NCBI GenBank assembly: GCA_030043595.1
Contig: JASHXJ010000610.1
Location: 1 to 9,412, forward strand
DNA: 9,412 bases
Source of the DNA: Trebonia sp.
Lineage (GTDB): Bacteria > Actinomycetota > Actinomycetes > Streptosporangiales > Streptosporangiaceae
Direction: 5' to 3'
A model generated the notes under the pieces. That model did no database searches, was not told where the DNA came from, and worked only from the letters and a program-made list of their open reading frames with translations. The position numbers and the translations under genes are program-made. Shown here piece after piece: positions 6,723-9,412 of the stretch. How positions within the stretch are numbered: position 1 is the stretch's first letter; every line of letters begins with the position of its first letter.

Positions 6723-7504
6723 TTCGCCGTGATCTCGCGCGCACCGCTGCCGAGGGCGGCCCTGGCGGTGAGCCAGAGCAGCAGCTCGATGCCCTGGCTT
6801 CCGGTCCGCTCGACGAGCTCGATCGTCGAGTACCTGGTCACCCAGGCCGGATCCGCGGTGAGGCTGGCCATGAACTTCTTGTCGAACTCCTTGTTGATGA
6901 ACCCGGCCCGCTCGCCGTCGAGCTGATGGGACAGGCCGCCGGTGCCCATCAGCAGCACCCGCAGGTCCTGCGGGTAGGAGGCGATGGCGCGCCCGAGCGC
7001 CTCGCCAAGCTGGTAGCAGCGCGCCGCCGACGGCAGCGGGAACTGGACCGTGTTGATCTCCACGGGGACGATCCGCACCGGCCACGGCTTGCCGCCAGGC
7101 CACAGCAGCGCCATCGGGTTGCACAGGGCGTGGTCCACCACCATCTCCTGGCACATCGTGATGTCGAAGCCGTCGGTGACGACGGAGTTGATCAGGTGCC
7201 ACGACAGCTCGGGGTCACCCTTGAACGGCAGCACCGTGGGGATGTTCCAGCCCTCGTCCGCGCTCTGGTACTCGGCCGCCGCACCGATCGCGAAGGTGGG
7301 CAGCTTGTCCAGGAAGAAGTTCAGCCCGTGGTCGTTGTAGACGATAACGGCGACGTCCGGCTTCGCCTGCTCCAGCCACCGGTGTACGGGCTTGAACCCG
7401 TCGAACCATTCCTTCCAGTACGGGTCTTCCTGCTCGCCCCTGGCGATGGCCCGGGCAATGGCCGGGACATGGGACGTGGTAACGCAGCCGATGATCTTCG
7501 CCAT
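6662..7504 (-). CDS. ligB: LigB-type extradiol dioxygenase, large (catalytic) subunit
   Basis: The product is 280 residues of the LigB superfamily of Fe(II) ring-cleavage dioxygenases. In Sphingobium protocatechuate 4,5-dioxygenase the iron ligands are His12, His61 and Glu242 and the catalytic base is His195. This protein has His12 (TTSH), His59 (YNDHG), Glu240 (SQGIE) and His193 (GTGGLSH), the same set with a constant two-residue offset after the first. The active site therefore appears intact. The enzyme would cleave a catecholic ring next to the diol using O2. The exact substrate (protocatechuate, gallate or a specialised catechol) cannot be read from the sequence. It is about 20 residues shorter at the C-terminus than Sphingobium LigB. 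The ATG at 7504 follows GGAAGGG (7520-7514) inside the end of ligA, only three bases after the ligA stop, so the two are co-translated as an alpha-beta pair. Its 3' end lies within the convergent regulator gene. Confidence 0.92.
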   Translation of the reverse strand: MAKIIGCVTTSHVPAIARAIARGEQEDPYWKEWFDGFKPVHRWLEQAKPDVAVIVYNDHGLNFFLDKLPTFAIGAAAEYQSADEGWNIPTVLPFKGDPELSWHLINSVVTDGFDITMCQEMVVDHALCNPMALLWPGGKPWPVRIVPVEINTVQFPLPSAARCYQLGEALGRAIASYPQDLRVLLMGTGGLSHQLDGERAGFINKEFDKKFMASLTADPAWVTRYSTIELVERTGSQGIELLLWLTARAALGSGAREITANYHIPISNTAAGMMLLEPAA

Positions 7505-7507
7505 TTT

Positions 7508-7855
7508 CTATCGCCCTTCCGCGACGAGCCGTGCCTTGAATTCCTCCTTGGAGACCCCGGTCTGCTGCGCGCCGATGTCCTGTACGTCGAGGCCGAAGAT
7601 TCCAGCGAATTTCGCCAGGTAATAGATGTTGCCGCCGGCCGCGATCAGCGCGAGGACGTTCCGGTGCCTGACCGCCTCGCGCTGCTGCGGGGTCAGGCCG
7701 TACCGCGCGCAGTACCCGTCCTCGTCTCGCACGAACGCCGCCCGGTTGGCGGCGTCGTTGAAGGACATGCACATCTTGTTCAGCGCGTAGCCCTTCTGAG
7801 CCTGGCCGCCATCGAAGATCGTCGTTCCGGGTACGGGCTGTCGTGTCGTAGTCAT
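7508..7855 (-). CDS. ligA: LigA-type extradiol dioxygenase, small (alpha) subunit
   Basis: From the ATG at 7855 the product is 115 residues and matches the alpha subunit of protocatechuate 4,5-dioxygenase. It has PGTTIFDG (9-16), KGYALNKMCMSF (21-32), a helical middle with LTPQQREAV, then GGNIYYLAKF (74-83) and a final SKEEFKARL. In LigAB this subunit caps the active site of the beta subunit and helps close over the substrate. An in-frame ATG at 7891 would add 12 residues that do not resemble the family. Neither start has a clear ribosome site, so the choice rests on family length and could be wrong. It is the first gene of a ligA-ligB pair transcribed away from the phosphopantetheinyl transferase gene. 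No ligC, ligI, ligJ or ligK relatives occur in the window, so a complete protocatechuate 4,5-cleavage pathway is not seen here. Confidence 0.9.
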   Translation of the reverse strand: MTTTRQPVPGTTIFDGGQAQKGYALNKMCMSFNDAANRAAFVRDEDGYCARYGLTPQQREAVRHRNVLALIAAGGNIYYLAKFAGIFGLDVQDIGAQQTGVSKEEFKARLVAEGR

Positions 7856-8048
7856 GGTTGTACGTTCGGCTGGGCCGTCCTCAGCTGCCATGGACAGAGG
7901 TCCCGAACTCGCTGGGCCTTTCGCCCTCTCCAGCGGCGAGCCTGACGGCCATGTAAGATCTGTATCTCGCCTTGACCTTTCCGGGAAGCGGGGAGTCTTC
8001 GGCCGGGCACGTGGCCGCGGCAGATCCTGTCAGCGCAAGGGGGTCCGC
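7856..8048. promoter_or_regulatory. Divergent intergenic region between ligA and the phosphopantetheinyl transferase gene
   Basis: These 193 bases must hold the starts of both outward units. TTGACC at 7972-7977 (plus) is a good -35 but has no convincing -10 at 17-18 bases. TAAGAT at 7954-7959 (plus) is a possible -10 without a -35. TTCCGGGAA at 7979-7987 is a small dyad. No promoter is assigned with confidence. Confidence 0.4.
8037..8043 (+). promoter_or_regulatory. Ribosome binding site that decides the phosphopantetheinyl transferase start
   Basis: AAGGGGG lies five bases before the GTG at 8049. It supports that start over the upstream extension to 7854, whose 65 residues do not resemble the family. 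Confidence 0.65.
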
Positions 8049-8705
8049 GTGATCGAGACGATGCTGCCCGCGGGCGTGGCGTGCGCGGAGGTGTTCGGGG
8101 ATCCGCCCGGTGCGGTGTTGTTCCCGGAAGAGCAGGCACTGCTGGCTCGCGCCGTGCACAAGCGTCACCGGGAATTCACGACGGGCAGGAGCTGCGCACG
8201 CAGCGCGCTGGCCGCTCTGGGCGTCGCGCCGGCGCCCATCCTGCCCGGCGACCGGGGCGCCCCGCAGTGGCCGCCGGGCATTGTCGGCAGCATCACGCAC
8301 TGCGCCGGGTACCGGGCCGCCGCGGTCGCTCATGCCCGTGACGTGCTCACCATCGGTCTTGACGCTGAGCCTGACGAGGCCCTCCCTGATGGCGTGCTCG
8401 ACGCGATATCGCTGCCGGGCGAGCGTGCCCTGCTGCGCGACCTCGCGGTCGCGGCGCCGGGCACCTGCTGGGACCGGGTGCTGTTCAGCGCCAAGGAATC
8501 GGTGTACAAGGCGTGGTTCCCGTTGGCCCGGCGCTGGCTCGGCTTCGAGGACGCGGATATCACCGTCAACCCCGCAGACGGTACCTTCGAGGCGCTGCTG
8601 CTGGTCGCGGCCCCCACGGTCGGCGGCTCCCCGCTGGCTGGCTTCACCGGCCGCTGGCTGGCCTGCGATGGACTGGTCCTGACGGCTATCGCGGTGCCGG
8701 CCTAG
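8049..8705 (+). CDS. 4'-phosphopantetheinyl transferase, Sfp/EntD type
   Basis: The product is 218 residues, the usual length for the EntD-like branch. It transfers the phosphopantetheine arm of coenzyme A to a serine of an acyl or peptidyl carrier protein, switching on polyketide, non-ribosomal peptide or fatty acid synthases. Diagnostic motifs are visible: HKRHREFTTGRSCARSAL (37-54), GAPQWPPGIVGSITHCAGY (70-88), the magnesium-binding IGLDAEP (D105, E107) and FSAKESVYKAWFPL (146-159, with K149 and E150). All key residues are present, so the enzyme should be active. The GTG at 8049 gives MIETMLPAG, the typical beginning of actinomycete members, and is preceded by AAGGGGG. It is transcribed divergently from ligAB and convergently with the flavin reductase, overlapping it by 20 bases. 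It may serve an assembly line outside the window or act on several carrier proteins of the cell. Confidence 0.95.
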   Translation: MIETMLPAGVACAEVFGDPPGAVLFPEEQALLARAVHKRHREFTTGRSCARSALAALGVAPAPILPGDRGAPQWPPGIVGSITHCAGYRAAAVAHARDVLTIGLDAEPDEALPDGVLDAISLPGERALLRDLAVAAPGTCWDRVLFSAKESVYKAWFPLARRWLGFEDADITVNPADGTFEALLLVAAPTVGGSPLAGFTGRWLACDGLVLTAIAVPA

Positions 8706-9261
8706 GCTCGATGGGGGAAGCGCCGCTCGCAGCTGCGCTGCCGGTGCCGTCCGGGCGCGCGTCCGTCCACTGGCCGTAGCGGCGCATTCCGTACAGCAGC
8801 GGATCGGGCGCGGTACGGCTGGTGACCCGCTCCACCTCGGCCACGACCACGGCGTGGTCGCCGACCACCATCGTCTCGGACAGCCTGCAGTCGGCGATGG
8901 TGTGCGCCACGGCGGGCAGGTGGGGGGCGCCGCCGGGATGGACCGTCCAGTCAACCAGGTCGAACCGGCCCGGCGCGCCCGATCCGAAGAGTTCGGCGGT
9001 CGGCTGGGCCTCTACGCGCAGCAGGTTGACGGCCAGGACGCCGCCGGCGAGCACCGCGGCGAGCGTGGGGCTGCCGCAGCGCAGGCAGATGAGGATGGTT
9101 GGCGGGTCGAGGGAGACGCTGACCAGTGAGGTGCACGTCATACCTCGCGGTACTCCGTCGGGGCCGACGGCCGTGACGATCGAGACTCCGGTGGGGAATC
9201 CGGCCATCATCTCCCGCAGGCCGACCTCGGACCGCTGAGGGGGCATACAGCCGGTGCTCAC
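8686..9261 (-). CDS. Flavin reductase, HpaC-like FMN-binding split barrel
   Basis: This protein of 191 residues belongs to the flavin reductase family that supplies reduced FMN or FAD to two-component monooxygenases. Seen in sequence: FPTGVSIVTAVG (22-33), MTCTSLVSVSLDPPTILICL (41-60, the flavin-binding core), LAVNLL (76-81), FGSGAPGRFD (92-101), the conserved GDHAVVVAEV (134-143) and a C-terminal LLYGMRRYGQW (155-165). The tail after residue 168 is low-complexity (Ala, Ser, Pro, Arg). The GTG at 9261 has GAGGGGG (9275-9269) upstream, abutting the stop of the preceding gene, so the two are an operon. In such pairs the neighbour is often the oxygenase component, but that is not shown here. The final 20 bases overlap the end of the convergent phosphopantetheinyl transferase gene. 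Confidence 0.92.
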   Translation of the reverse strand: MSTGCMPPQRSEVGLREMMAGFPTGVSIVTAVGPDGVPRGMTCTSLVSVSLDPPTILICLRCGSPTLAAVLAGGVLAVNLLRVEAQPTAELFGSGAPGRFDLVDWTVHPGGAPHLPAVAHTIADCRLSETMVVGDHAVVVAEVERVTSRTAPDPLLYGMRRYGQWTDARPDGTGSAAASGASPIEPRPAPR

Positions 9262-9268
9262 CCCCGCA

Positions 9269-9275
9269 CCCCCTC
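9269..9275 (-). promoter_or_regulatory. Ribosome binding site of the flavin reductase, abutting the upstream stop
   Basis: GAGGGGG on the minus strand is seven bases before the GTG at 9261 and directly follows the TAA (9278-9276) of the preceding gene. This layout favours translational coupling. Confidence 0.6.
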
Positions 9276-9412
9276 TTAGGGTCGTGCCTGCGGTTCAGCG
9301 GTGGGCCTGCGGTCGACGGCCGTTTGTCGGGCAGCGAGTGGAACCCCTTCGGAAGCCGTGCGCTGATGCACTCCCAGCGCGGGCCGGCCGCTGAGGATCT
9401 CCCCGTGCAGCA
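9276..9412 (-). CDS. C-terminal end of an unidentified protein, first seen gene of the flavin reductase operon
   Basis: One minus-strand frame is open from the window edge to a TAA at 9278-9276 and encodes about 44 residues. It contains LHGEILSGRPALGVHQ, then a Pro/Arg-rich tail ending QARP. The order and spacing make this frame the likely coding one: its stop adjoins the reductase ribosome site, with 14 bases between stop and GTG. Two other minus frames are also largely open in this short stretch, so frame choice is not certain. The fragment is too short to name. A flavin-dependent oxygenase would fit the neighbour but is only a context guess. Confidence 0.5.
   Translation of the reverse strand, partial: LHGEILSGRPALGVHQRTASEGVPLAARQTAVDRRPTAEPQARP

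Noticed and set aside
6578..7945. 455-codon plus-strand open frame
   Set aside because: It is opposite ligB and ligA, which have clear family motifs; its own translation is biased and unrecognisable.
7854..8048. 65-residue N-terminal extension of the phosphopantetheinyl transferase
   Set aside because: The family starts at MIE..LPAG; AAGGGGG supports the GTG at 8049.
7881..8954. 357-codon minus-strand open frame
   Set aside because: It is opposite the phosphopantetheinyl transferase and out of frame with the flavin reductase, with no motif.

Overview
The window looks like chromosomal DNA from a high-GC actinomycete (Streptomyces or a relative). Codon third positions are almost always G or C, several genes start with GTG, Shine-Dalgarno sequences are purine-rich, and genes are packed with short overlaps. 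No tRNA, rRNA, CRISPR array, insertion sequence or integrase was recognised. No stretch longer than about 210 bases lacks a gene.

Left block (1-4083, minus strand). A secreted protein of 454 residues with a signal peptide (4083 to 2719; possibly a G1/eqolisin-like fold) is followed by a two-gene unit. That unit is a 586-residue protein ending in a phosphohistidine swivelling domain (2564 to 804), then an ATP-grasp protein (807 to beyond the window edge). The last two overlap by four bases (GTGA). Together they resemble a PEP synthase split in two, but without the PEP/pyruvate-binding barrel. This is the layout of phenylphosphate synthase, 4-methylbenzyl phosphate synthase (CreHI) and rifampin phosphotransferase, so the pair probably phosphorylates a phenol or another hydroxylated small molecule with ATP.

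Middle block (4252-6722, plus strand). An uncharacterised 320-residue protein with a putative DNA-binding N-terminal half has a convincing sigma-70-type promoter. It is followed by a 433-residue regulator with an N-terminal helix-turn-helix and a helical repeat body. The 168-base divergent gap left of this block carries an 18-bp perfect palindrome and a tandem repeat one helical turn apart.

Right block (6662-9412). On the minus strand, ligA (7855) and ligB (7504) encode the small and large subunits of a LigAB-type extradiol ring-cleavage dioxygenase with all four key active-site residues. ligB ends 61 bases inside the regulator's 3' end. Divergent from ligA is a Sfp-type phosphopantetheinyl transferase (8049-8705), whose 3' end overlaps by 20 bases that of a minus-strand flavin reductase (9261-8686). 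The reductase is tightly coupled to an unidentified upstream gene that runs off the right edge.

How it may fit together (inference): an aryl-phosphate-forming enzyme, an extradiol dioxygenase and a flavin reductase (usual partner of an FMN/FAD monooxygenase) suggest modification and ring cleavage of an aromatic compound. The phosphopantetheinyl transferase hints at a nearby polyketide or non-ribosomal peptide assembly line. The genes sit in several transcription units, so membership of one pathway is not proven.
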